This document shows positions 11,116 to 20,210 of a stretch of 64,000 nt of DNA, in pieces. The position numbers and the translations under genes were made by a program. The notes under the pieces are model-generated. The model saw only the letters and a list, made by a program, of their open reading frames with translations, did not search any database and was not told the DNA's origin. The DNA is taken from NCBI GenBank assembly GCA_016490735.1, contig JAEMWC010000552.1, positions 130,001 through 194,000 of the forward strand, in the 5' to 3' direction. Within the stretch, counting starts at the first letter, position 1. Each line of letters begins with the position of its first letter. Source of the stretch: Pachyseris speciosa (lineage: Eukaryota > Cnidaria > Anthozoa > Scleractinia > Pachyseridae).

Positions 11116-11279
11116 TTCCGTTCCGACTGATTTTGAATGAACTAACTCTCATGTTAGTACTCCTTTGTTTTTATGTCAAAATTGTTCACCAATTAGTCTA
11201 GCTTACTACGGGATAGGTTTGTCACTTGAATCATTTCTCCACCTTCTCCAAGAAAGCTCGGAAAAACATTAATCTTACA

Positions 11280-11400
11280 ATGTTTCGTTGTTTTTGACCC
11301 GCGGTGAATTCTTTTACGCTTTCATCTCAAAGTAGTTTGAACTCAAGAATGTTTGTTTGTTTTTCCCAAACGTTTCGTAGCCAGTAGTTCATTTGGATCA
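11280..11400 (+). repeat. Diverged direct repeat (partner at 9785-9905)
   Basis: Second copy of the block described at 9785-9905. The run TTTTACGCTTTCATCT is shared almost unchanged. Confidence 0.5.
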
Positions 11401-11934
11401 TTTTTGTTCAGTGAAAAAAGCCATGCGAAGTTACTCCAGCAGGTCGAGCCGGCTTTTTCGGACCGGTTCACTACACCCTTCCACACCTTTTTCTATAGCT
11501 ATAGCATTAAGCAGACTCAAGAGAAAAGCATTTTCTCTTGGCAGACTACTGCCAGCACAAAAATTGAATTGTATGACACTGAACTGTACAAAAGTCCCAA
11601 TACCAATTAATTGTGTCAATAAAAAAATGCGGCAAACTCAGGAATTTAAGATTTGTTTCTGTAGTCGTTTCTCTGAGGACAACTCACTCACTCGTTTGAT
11701 TCATTGCATTTTCAACTTCAACAACTGTGTAGTTTTCTTTCATTTCAAAGCTTGAAGTCAAAGGTGGTCAAAATCTAAGGTAAACATATCTGAATAAAAG
11801 CAATTTTCAATCTAGACCTGTCAACCTACTCTACCACTGAGAATCTTCCTTGAATTTGATTGGTTAGCATGGGCTAGCTAGTTAAAGTTTATTGGCTAAT
11901 GGAATGAAGTGCTTAATTTTGACTGCTTAACTGT

Positions 11935-12060
11935 CCGATTTGGCTTGTCCGATTACAAGTGTTTGTAATCGGACAGCTGAAATCGGACAGTTTCGACCTG
12001 AAATAGCCAATTAAGCCATAAAAAGGGACTGTTAAGTGCGAATCATCTTTGAGCATTTTG
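11935..12060. repeat. Hairpin-containing repeat, copy 1
   Basis: Contains a near-perfect hairpin, TCCGATTACAAG-TGTT-TGTAATCGGA, inside outer CTGTCCGATT/AATCGGACAG arms. It is followed by AGCCAATTAAGCCA and ATTTTGTTATTGACACA. A diverged copy lies at 13745-13885. Confidence 0.6.
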
Positions 12061-12124
12061 TTATTGACACAGTTAGTAATGTGTAGTAGTATTTTGTTAT
12101 TGACACAGTTAGTAATGTGTGGTA
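12053..12124. repeat. Short tandem duplication (~36 bp x2)
   Basis: Two adjacent copies of ATTTTGTTATTGACACAGTT followed by AGTAATGTGTRGTA. Confidence 0.7.
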
Positions 12125-12189
12125 ATAGGACTGAGTAGAAGCCGCTCTGTTAATAGGACTGAGTGGAATACAATTCAGGGAGTAATCGG

Positions 12190-13463
12190 TAGCCTCCCAC
12201 GCAGTCGTTTTTAGGGGACTCGTATTTCACCTCCTCCCCACTAACGCCTGCTTACCCGAAGCCAACATTCCTTTCCCGCCGCTTAGCCAATCACATTTTA
12301 CCTACTAAATTCTGGAAGGTTGACCTTGACCTTTCGCGGAATTGTTCAACATATCGGAGACAGAGCTTGAGCAAGCTTTGATCACCGTGTGCTCTACGTT
12401 TAAAATTTCCTGTTTAAATGCATATCAACTGACTTCAATTTGAGAATGTGTGGGAGGAAATAGCGATAATATTTTCGTCAATATGCCGACTAGTTACGGA
12501 AAGACGCTTATTTTGAGTATCATGCAAGCTTCACCTTCAATCTTCGATTTCCTCGCCGCTGGTCATGTTGTAGCTGTTGTGTCACTTCTCGTGAATTTGA
12601 CGAAGGGTTAAAACAGTTATTTAAGAAGTATTGGCGTATCTTCTGGTTAGTCTGAGTGATTTGGAGGAAGGAAACTTTGCCATCGGTAGACCACAGCGCG
12701 CAGTGGAACGAGCGAGCTGCTAGGTAATAAGCTGCATAATTTTGCCGTCCGCATCTCGTGAACTGAAGAAAAAGCTACTAGTTGGTGCAGTCTATGCCAT
12801 CGGTGTTTGATAACTTCTGACCTCTTCCCCAGGACGTTTTGGTATCGCTACGTGGGCGAATTTCATCTGATTTAATGCAAGACCATTAGAGATCGAGCTT
12901 TGTTGTTGTGCCATGTATGAGAATTTCACGTCGGTTTATGTTTGATCGACTGATAAATGCTTCAGATTTCTAACTTGGTCGCGCCTAAATTCTAATTTGC
13001 TTTAGTCTCTTGAAACACATCGTATTACTAAAACCCAAATCGGCTCCAGCGCTTTGGTTTACAAATTCGCGAGGAAAAGAAGCACGCATAAGAGGCCCTG
13101 TCAGGGGAGGATCCCGTGTCGCTGATCTGAATTTTAAAATATCCCGTGTCGGTGTTTAAATCGCTAATTCTCGCCCTTGATGCCACTGTCGTAATTTTGC
13201 CGGGAATGATGTCGCCGGTCGGGATTTCATTTTATGTGCTGTCGCTACTTTTTGGGCCATGTCGTTTGCCGAAATTTACCCTGGCAGGGCCTCGCATAAG
13301 GTTTAATTTTACTTGTCATCGCGGGACAGTCGCTCGATCGTGATTGGCTAGGATGCCCGCGAGTCAAACAACGGGAAAGGAATGTTGGCTTCGGGTAAGC
13401 AGGCGTTAGTGGGGAGGAGGTGAAAAACGAGACCCCTAAAAACGACGTCTGCGTGGAAGGCTT
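12190..13463. mobile_element. Mutator-like TIR element, 1,274 bp, with 9-bp TSD
   Basis: Inverted repeats of about 90 bp bound this block. The left opens TAGCCTCCCACGCAG and continues TTTTTAGGGG...ACCTCCTCCCCACTAACG. The right is its reverse complement and ends GCGTGGAAGGCTT. AGTAATCGG is perfectly duplicated at 12181-12189 and 13464-13472. The opening AGCCTNCCACGCAG resembles the terminal repeats of 2827-9195 and 14982-15859, so the three may form one broad MULE clade. The interior holds a RecQ-like fragment. Confidence 0.85.
12349..12900 (+). pseudogene. RecQ-like helicase fragment inside the TIR element
   Basis: SETELEQALITVCSTFKI (about 12350-12404) resembles the extension before a RecQ core. 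After a shift, 12464-12610 reads DNIFVNMPTSYGKTLIL, a recognisable motif I, and VVAVVSLLVNLTKG, which resembles motif Ia (usually 'VVVSPLVSLM.DQ'). Further on, weaker pieces (DLEEGNFAIGRPQRAVE near 12660, FWYRYVGEF near 12840) could be later RecQ segments. Stops and frameshifts make it non-functional. It starts about 160 bp inside the left terminus and reads inward, as does the fragment at 3051 in the larger element. Confidence 0.6.
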
Positions 13464-13744
13464 AGTAATCGGGCGAGTGATTTCAAATTGGCCGAACGCG
13501 TAGCGCGAGGCTAATTTTAAATGACGAGCACGATTACCCCTGAATTGTACGACACGAACTCCGATACCAATTGTGTTTATGTCTAAATGCCAGAAACTCT
13601 AAAGGTCAACTTTCTAAACTGTAAAACGTATTGTACAAAATAACCAACGAGTTGGAATGCAAATTATCTGACACCGGAAATGGTTGCTATTTAACTGACA
13701 CGACATGGCAGCTACTGCTCAACATACCCAAATAAGGTAACCGT

Positions 13745-13885
13745 CTGATTTGGCCTGTCCGATTACAAGTGTTTGTAATCGCACAGCTCAAATCGGACAG
13801 TCTGGACCTGAAGCAGCCAATTAAGCCACAAATAAAGGCTGTTAAAAACCAATCATATTCAAGCATTTTGTTATTGACACAATTG
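13745..13885. repeat. Hairpin-containing repeat, copy 2
   Basis: Diverged copy of 11935-12060 with the same CCGATTACAAGTGTTTGTAATCG hairpin core and the same downstream ATTTTGTTATTGACACA. Confidence 0.6.
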
Positions 13886-13915
13886 AAGCCCCGCTCTTAG
13901 GCATGAGTGTCAAAC

Positions 13916-14014
13916 CTACCCTTCGGGCTTTAAGTCTAATGAGTCCCCCTGATCCACCGGAACAAAGTGCTTTGTTGTCTGGGTCTCTCTGAGCTGATGC
14001 AGTAATAGAAGCAC
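13916..14014 (-). CDS. Exon of Gly-rich extracellular-type host gene (exon D)
   Basis: A 3' splice site TTCATTCCTCAG precedes 14014. The frame then reads GASITASAQRDPDNKA, LCSGGSGGLIRLKAR. The 'SGGSGGLIxLxA' pattern is typical of Gly-rich repeat segments in large secreted proteins. Two possible 5' splice sites follow, AAGG|GTAGGT (exon end 13920) and GTAG|GTTTGA (exon end 13916). The second would keep the phase 1-1 pattern of the neighbouring exons. It lies 105 bp downstream of exon C, with a typical short intron between. Which product the gene makes is not recognised. Confidence 0.6.
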   Translation of the reverse strand: MLLLLHQLRETQTTKHFVPVDQGDSLDLKPEG

Positions 14015-14119
14015 CTGAGGAATGAAGTTAGGTAATGATGAATGAAAATACTTTAAAATTAAAATCGTTTTGCATAAAACAGGGCTTTGCAAGTATAATC
14101 TTGAGGCAAAGGTCAATAC

Positions 14120-14200
14120 CTATGATGATCTGCCCATTCTCTGCTACAAGTTCTATGGCTCCTCCACCAGCAACACTTCCAGGACTATTAACACAGGACC
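14120..14200 (-). CDS. Exon of Gly-rich extracellular-type host gene (exon C, 81 bp)
   Basis: Bounded by the acceptor TTCTTTAACTTCAG and the donor ATAG|GTATTG. The phase-1 frame reads SCVNSPGSVAGGGAIELVA, then ENGQIIIG. This matches the 'GGGxIxLxAxxxIxIxG' pattern also seen in exon D, consistent with one repeat turn of a Gly-rich beta-type fold. Phase 1-1 and a length of 81 bp (27 codons) allow the exon to be duplicated or skipped without frame change. No signal peptide or membrane segment is visible in this piece. Confidence 0.65.
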
Positions 14201-14702
14201 CTGAAGTTAAAGAAGATCACAAATGAGGAGGAAACTTCCTTACTCATTTCTTAGCATTTATGTAATAATCACCTAACAGTTGATTAATAAGTCAGTAAAA
14301 CCAGTATAAATAAGCACGTTCATTTTACATAAACTAAAACAAGCTCATAGTGATAAACAACAGAAATATTAATCTATAAGCTATGTTGGGGTTGTTTATT
14401 TTGAAAAATTCTAAAATGATCACATAGAACGTAATTTTTAACAATCATTATCCTAGCAGTGATTTTAATGGTGCAGAATTTGAAAAAAAAAAAAAAAAAA
14501 AAGAGAACGAAATTTCGTTTTATTGAGCAGCTGAGAGCCTGAGACCACTTCAAAAGTCAGCTTTAACTTACCATATATGGGAACGAAGAAAATTATGTAT
14601 CGTCTCCTCTTACTATTTACAACACTAAAGCTGAATAATGACGATGAATTACACCATCAAGACCAAATTTTGAAATACAAAGATAAAAGAATTTATCCTT
14701 AC

Positions 14703-14873
14703 CCCCGCTTCCTCCCAGGAGTGATGTTATGTTTTGTTGATCGTATTGTGGACCCGACGCAACATTCTGAGGAACAGTAGAAGGTGCTTTTCCTCCGTGA
14801 CTTGAACCAGGAATGCAATCGCTAGACACACTATAATTCGGGTCGTTTATAGTTAGACCTCCAGGCCCAAGAC
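14703..14873 (-). CDS. Exon of Gly-rich extracellular-type host gene (exon B, 171 bp)
   Basis: Acceptor TTTTCCTTAAAG before 14873 and donor GGGG|GTAAGG after 14703 enclose 171 bp in phase 1-1. The frame reads GLGPGGLTINDPNYSVSS, then DCIPGSSHGGKAPSTVP and NITSLLGGSGG. The 'CxPGSSHGGKAP...GGSGG' arrangement recalls large Gly-rich secreted proteins of cnidarians, in which an HGG motif precedes GGSGG modules. One N-glycosylation sequon (NIT) is present. Position, strand, phase and composition place it upstream of exons C and D in the same gene. Confidence 0.65.
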
Positions 14874-14981
14874 CTTTAAGGAAAAGGCGGCCACTTCAAT
14901 GAAATTCTTTGACAGAGTTATTTCCTTCATTGCAACCCTAGCCGGTCAATTTGGTTTTATTGTATTTGAACTTACGATGTC

Positions 14982-15859
14982 TAGCCTGCGTGCAGACGTC
15001 TATTATTTCCTTTATTGCACGCGGAAAGGGGACGTCTGCGAAACAGCGTCGCCAATCGTGTTCCAGGATCCTGCTGTTTGGCTTTAAATTTCGCATAAAT
15101 AATGAAACATTATCCACCGCTGTGGAAGTCTGGCTATAAGTACCCCGACTGGCTATAAGTACCCCGACACAACATTTTCGCCAAGCTTTCCAGCTATTCA
15201 GTCAGCCTGTTACTCGGCCACTGAACCTGTTCATTTTCAGACTCTTCAGCAACTCGCCTAACAGGAGAATTGGGAATTACGCGTGGGAAACACCTAGACG
15301 AGGGCTGAAGATAGCGTTAGCGAGGAGCCATGATCGTTCGGCGAAGAAGAACCAGATTCGTCTAAGAGAGTTCGCTTCTCAGGAGAAGCCGATGCTCCTG
15401 CTTTAAAAGATTTGCGACAGTAATCTTCGAAGTCTATGTCGCTTTTGTAGTTTCGTGAGACACTGCTTACAAATATAAGCTGATGTTGGATGTACAGTGA
15501 ACTGAAGAGAAAGAATTTTTCGTAAACATTAAATGCTCTGTGGCCTTGCACAAGATTTCTGTCGCCCGACTTTTCGATGGCTGAAAAACACAGTAAACAT
15601 TATATGTTTTGATCCGTTTTAAATGGAAAACCCCTTTAAATTTGGGCAGCATAATGCATGCATACATTATGAGATCTGTTTTAGATAAGACCAATCAGAA
15701 TTTACTCGAACTAAGACCTCTATCGGGCGACCAATCACAGTTCTTTCCCAAGATCCTGGGAAAACAGCAGGATACTGGAACACGATTAGCGACGCTGTTT
15801 CGCAGACGTCCCTTGTCCGCGTGCAACAAAGGAAATAGGAGACGTCTACACGCAGGCTA
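14982..15859. mobile_element. TIR element, ~878 bp, related to the MULE termini
   Basis: The left end TAGCCTGCGTGCAGACGTC and its diverged reverse complement GACGTCTACACGCAGGCTA form inverted repeats of about 100-130 bp, including GACGTCTGCGAAACAGCGTCG and TGTTCCAG..TCCTGCTGTT. The opening resembles the 2827 terminus. No clean 9-bp duplication is seen (flanks TACGATGTC and ACGCTGCCT are only loosely alike). A 19-bp tandem duplication (CTGGCTATAAGTACCCCGA) lies at 15130-15168. No coding potential is recognised. It sits in an intron of the Gly-rich host gene. Confidence 0.7.
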
Positions 15860-17271
15860 ACGCTGCCTTCAAAACAGCGAATTGGTCGGCTGTTCCACGT
15901 AATTCTTTGTGTGTCACACTGCGTGCGTGCGTTGTCACTTGAGTCAATCTGCAATAACGCGCGACTCGCGACTGATTTATTTTGTTGCGATTTGAAATCT
16001 ACAAATCCAATTTCAAGAGTTAAGCAATCATCTCTCTCTTGGGAGGAAGTCTGGACACTATGTTTTGATTATGTTTGACCGACAAAAAAATTGATTGATG
16101 AAAAAGAATCGTTTTCTCCTTCAATTTATATGCCAAGCAGTCGCATTACAAGTTACCGTTGTAAACAAGTTTGAAATTTTTAATAACCCCATGAAGTTAC
16201 AGATGGGTGCTTTTCTTTGCTTGTTGGTTTACTAGTTTTTGTTTTTGTTTTTTTTTTTTTTTTTTTTTTTTGTACGTAATGCGTGCTGAAATTCTTCTTC
16301 TTTTTTTTTTTAGGGATTCATCATGAAAGATGTCAATTTACGTTGAACTCTCATCAGCTTTCATGGGCAGAAGTGTAATAACTGGTCACAAATGTAATAA
16401 AGTCACCAATGTAATAAGGTTGGTCACAAATGTAATAAAGTCACAAGTGTAATAAGGTTTGCTCACAAATGTAATAAGGGTTTAGACACAGGCACAAACT
16501 TGAAAGGCACCTGCCATTCAAACTTGATCTCGTCATCAGTCAATATCGCTCTAGTTTTGTTATTTTACGCATTATCTAATGCCTTAATTAATTAACTACA
16601 AAGCTTTTTTACAGATTAGGCGCTGCTCTAAACTGATAGTGTCATTAGGTATATCCAAATTAAATTTTAATTCGTCAGCGCAATAACATGAACACTATTC
16701 AAACGGTCAATGTCATCAACTGAGGAAGTGAAAAAAATCCATTGATCCGGTGTGATAATTTGAACTTGAAATTCAACTTAAACTACGCAAGTTACAATAC
16801 GACTAAGTTTGTTCATTTGCTAGTAAGTCTTGTCCTTTTTAGGTTATTATTTGCTGATGTTTTTACAGTAAAAAAAAACCCAGAAACTTACATGTTTCTA
16901 CAGAAACATGAGCTTTTTAACTAAAAGCCAGTCTATACTAGGCTATTCTTCCAATAAACGCCAGCTATGGTAAGCCAACCATATTCTAACGAAATTAGTT
17001 TTATCCAAGCTTGGTGCCATCTAGGAGACTTAATTGCCTCTCGAAGTTCTGCAACAGTGCCGCTGCATTTCCCTTTTAACATGATGATTTTGCGGATGCA
17101 GATAACCACTTGTTCTCCTGGCAGCTCAGGTATATACACCCTGGGGCAAGGAACATTATCCACGGTCACTTTGAAAAATCTGTTGACACGTTTTAAGCTG
17201 CTTCTCATGAATGGAAAGGTTGATAAAGTAATTTTGATTATCAATTCAAGTAAATCATTGTTTCAGAACGG

Positions 17272-18740
17272 CTGAGTACTGTCGTCAACGTCAGCTACGT
17301 CATCGTCAATGTCACCTGCGTCATCGTGAACATCACCTGCGTCATCATGAAAGCCACCTGCATCACTGTGAACGTCACCTGCGTCATTGTTAACGTCGCC
17401 TGTATCATTGTTAACCTAACTTGCATCATTGTTAACGTTACCAATGTCATCATTGACGCCACCTGCCTGGCCGGTATGGTCATCCAAGGTACTAGTATCG
17501 TAATTGAACTCTGGTATCAGACTCACATAATGTTCCCCATGATTTTCGGCACAATAACCAAGATAAACGGTAGCAAGAGGGATGCTCGATGGTGGATGGA
17601 ATACATGTTGTGCCCCAGCCCCGAGTGTAGATACAATCTGTATATCGATGTTGTATAGATTTGCTGTTGCACACAATGTGTTCTTTCTCGCCATATATTG
17701 AAGATATTCCTGCCAGGATGGAAACTCAGAGTCTACTAAGTGTTGTAAAAGTGGGAAGCCATCGTTATCAACCGGGTTATTTTGCAAATAGTCCACTATT
17801 TGTTCACGCATAGTTTCGGGAGATCTGAAAATACCTAGTGTATTTAACTGGTGGGCTAGAGCAGCAAATTGGCAGTTGCTATCTCCAGGTGGATTTTATA
17901 TAACTTGAAAACCCTGATGTTCTATCATCTTGGTGTAATCTTCATGACTCATTACGAAATTAAACTTTGCGCGTTGCAGAGATTTTTTTCTGTTTGGATA
18001 CCTTAGCAGCCTTTTGTTTACGTTTTTCCTCCCGGAGGGTGAGAGTTGTGTTTTTTCATCCACGGGCAGCCACTTCTTTTCGCTTTTTCCTGTGACCGGG
18101 GAAGTGTACGCAACTCTGTATGTCTAGATTTTAAGGTTCTCTTTCTATTCGGACTTAGATCATGACATCACGCTTCTTCTGCGCCTTTCCTGGCAGACGC
18201 ACAAATACCTTCTCTCCAACATTATACCTTTCAGGAGGATTTGATCGTAATTTAGCTCTCTGCATACGTCTGTCTCAACGATTTGTGGCCTTGCTGGCCT
18301 CCTGTCTGAGTTGAGAGACATGCCTACAGCGCCTCTTCCGGTCAGTTGCAGTCGGATTAATTCTGCCAGTATTAGCCACTAACTCGTTATATGCCACGCT
18401 TGTTTTGAAAGACTTGCATTTCCTGGCAAAGTAGACTTCAATGGTGTTTTGTGACTTAAAACCTCCTTTGGATCATTGTTCAGAATTCGTTGGTAGGTCG
18501 GCAGGCTCTTCACCCAGTTAACACCTTTTTCTCCCATTTTTATGAAGTCATATTCCATCTTTGCTCGTAATGATCTATGACTTCGTTCCACCTTGTGACT
18601 GGGGGTGATAAGGGCGCCTACACAAGACTTACCATTCATCTTCACGACTCCCTTCCTCCCGTGTCCATTAAATCTATTTGATGCCTTACTTGAACGTCTC
18701 TGGCACGAATCGGTTTTATCGTTGCCTTATGAGGACAATA
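17272..18740 (-). pseudogene. Integrase-OTU protease fusion gene, decayed
   Basis: Read on the minus strand. At 18670-18720 KPIRARDVQVRHQIDLMDTG looks like the start of an rve integrase core with its first Asp. After NGKSC the central core is deleted, and the text resumes in another frame at GRPYHPQSQ, then KVERSHRSLRAKMEYDF with the catalytic Glu, WVKSLPTYQRIL, and VYFARKCKS. A short C-terminal segment follows (PERYNVGEKVFVRLPGK), then an OTU cysteine-protease domain: MSHEDYTKMIEHQGFQVI, stop, NPPGDSNCQFAALAHQLN (D and C of the active site, Cys at 17872-17874), and ENHGEHYVSLIP with the His. The tail is an acidic 7-residue repeat. An in-frame TAA at 17896-17898, a TAG at about 17416, frameshifts and the core deletion kill it. 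Integrase plus OTU fits Ginger-type transposons. Confidence 0.75.
17275..17450 (-). repeat. 21-bp tandem repeat encoding an acidic heptad
   Basis: About eight diverged copies of a 21-bp unit (plus-strand GTCACCTGCGTCATCGTGAAC-like). In the OTU frame they read DAGDVHD-type heptads. The spacing keeps the frame, which fits a once-coding acidic tail. Confidence 0.7.
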
Positions 18741-19314
18741 CGAAGCGTAACCTGTATAACATGGTTTCCTTTGCTCTTTTTCCGTTTCAAAATAGTAAAC
18801 ATATTTAACTAGAGAGCCTGTCAGGCCCTCCGTCCATTCAAATATGTTAATATTAATTTCCAGAGCTCAATCTCACTGTTAAAAATTAGACGTTGTTATA
18901 AAAGAAAGAGAGTGGTGCTTAAAACACTGCATAAAAGGACGATGAGGAATTCAGGTCAAGTCAGAGCTCCGGAAAGCAGACACCTCTCTCAACTACAATT
19001 AAGCGGAATGAATACCAAAACGCTCTGGCGTAACTGAAGTCCTCTTGATTACCCTTTACAAGGGAGGGGATCGTCCCAGTTAAGAAATCTGTCAATCATC
19101 GCAGAGTCCGAATTAGCATGCGCGAAAGTAACTGATCTTTTTGGTCTCGTCCGCCATGTTGAATCGCGACTGCTGTGGTGAGGTGTCTTGGAGATGTTTT
19201 ATGCCCTGCTGTAGTAGTGATTGATTTATTGCTGTAAGCAACCTTTAGCGGCCGAATCCAGTTTGAAATTTCCAATCTTGGAATTTTGATTCGGCACAAC
19301 GTGAGGAATCAACG

Positions 19315-20206
19315 TGTTGAAGTATATTTTAAAACATTTGCCACAATATATTTAATTACATTTATCGCATCTTAAACGTGCAATAATCAAACAAACAACC
19401 TATTGATGTAACTCTCCCACGAGTAAGTTGTTTTGGGCAAAAGTAGAATTTCCGCCGTTGTCGTTAAAAGCGCAATAACATTTAGGTGTTCTTCCGGCAA
19501 GTTTGTAACTTTGTCCATGTGAGCATGGTTATCTGCGGCAACAGCTTTCTCGTGTAAAGAGCCGCGGAAACTTTGGTTTCCGCCGCTATTAGGTTGTCAA
19601 ACATTTTAATTAACTTGAATTAAGCTTAGCCGAAGTATTTACCGCAAGTAATACCACAAGCTTTTCTGCATACCTTGCTGATAAATTTAGGATCACGTCC
19701 ATGTGTAATTTCCAAGCTCTGTAGTTAGCCTTAGTCGAATTTGGCACAGAAACTTTACAGTCTCAAACGTATCTACTAAAGTGAACCTTGTAAAGTTGGT
19801 TACAATAAGCTTGATCAACTTATTCTAGTTCAACAATCGAGGCACGTATTCAAGTTTGTATAGTCTTTGTCTATTGTTCTAGAAAGGAAACAAGCAATCG
19901 ACCAATCAGAGCTCAGAGCGAGCGTACTTAATCGCTAGTTTTGTGTAGTTTGGAAGAGTTGTCTGCCGGCAACGGCAGAGTGTAGAAGCCCGACGCTGAA
20001 TAAACTGAAGTGATCCTGAGAAGCCACAGCTTTCTAAATCTGTCCCGCAACAGATTCTGGTGGAGTTAAGAGCGAACGTACTTAATCGCTAGTTTTGTGT
20101 AGTTTGGAAGAGTTGTCTGCCGGCAACGGCAGAGTGTAGAAGCCCGACGCTGAATAAACTGAAGTGATCCTGAGAAGCCACAGCTTTCTAAATCTGTCCC
20201 GCAACA
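19315..20206 (+). mobile_element. Collapsed LTR retrotransposon (LTR plus partial second LTR)
   Basis: 19315-20052 starts TGTTGAAG and ends CCCGCAACA, with AATAAA at about 20000, like a 738-bp LTR. It is followed by GATTCTGGTGGAGTTAAGAG, in which TGGTGGAG could be a tRNA primer-binding site. Then 20071-20206 repeats the last ~132 bp of the LTR almost exactly (offset 154 bp). AACG directly precedes 19315 and directly follows 20206, as expected for a 4-bp target duplication. An LTR element whose internal region and most of one LTR were deleted explains all of this. The LTR boundary at 19315 is inferred from TG..CA and the AACG pair. Confidence 0.55.
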
Positions 20207-20210
20207 AACG

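Noticed and set aside
17295..17658. Plus-strand frame rich in VNVTCVIVN and minus frame LTMTQVT as genes.
   Set aside because: They are shadow frames of the acidic heptad repeat of the OTU gene.
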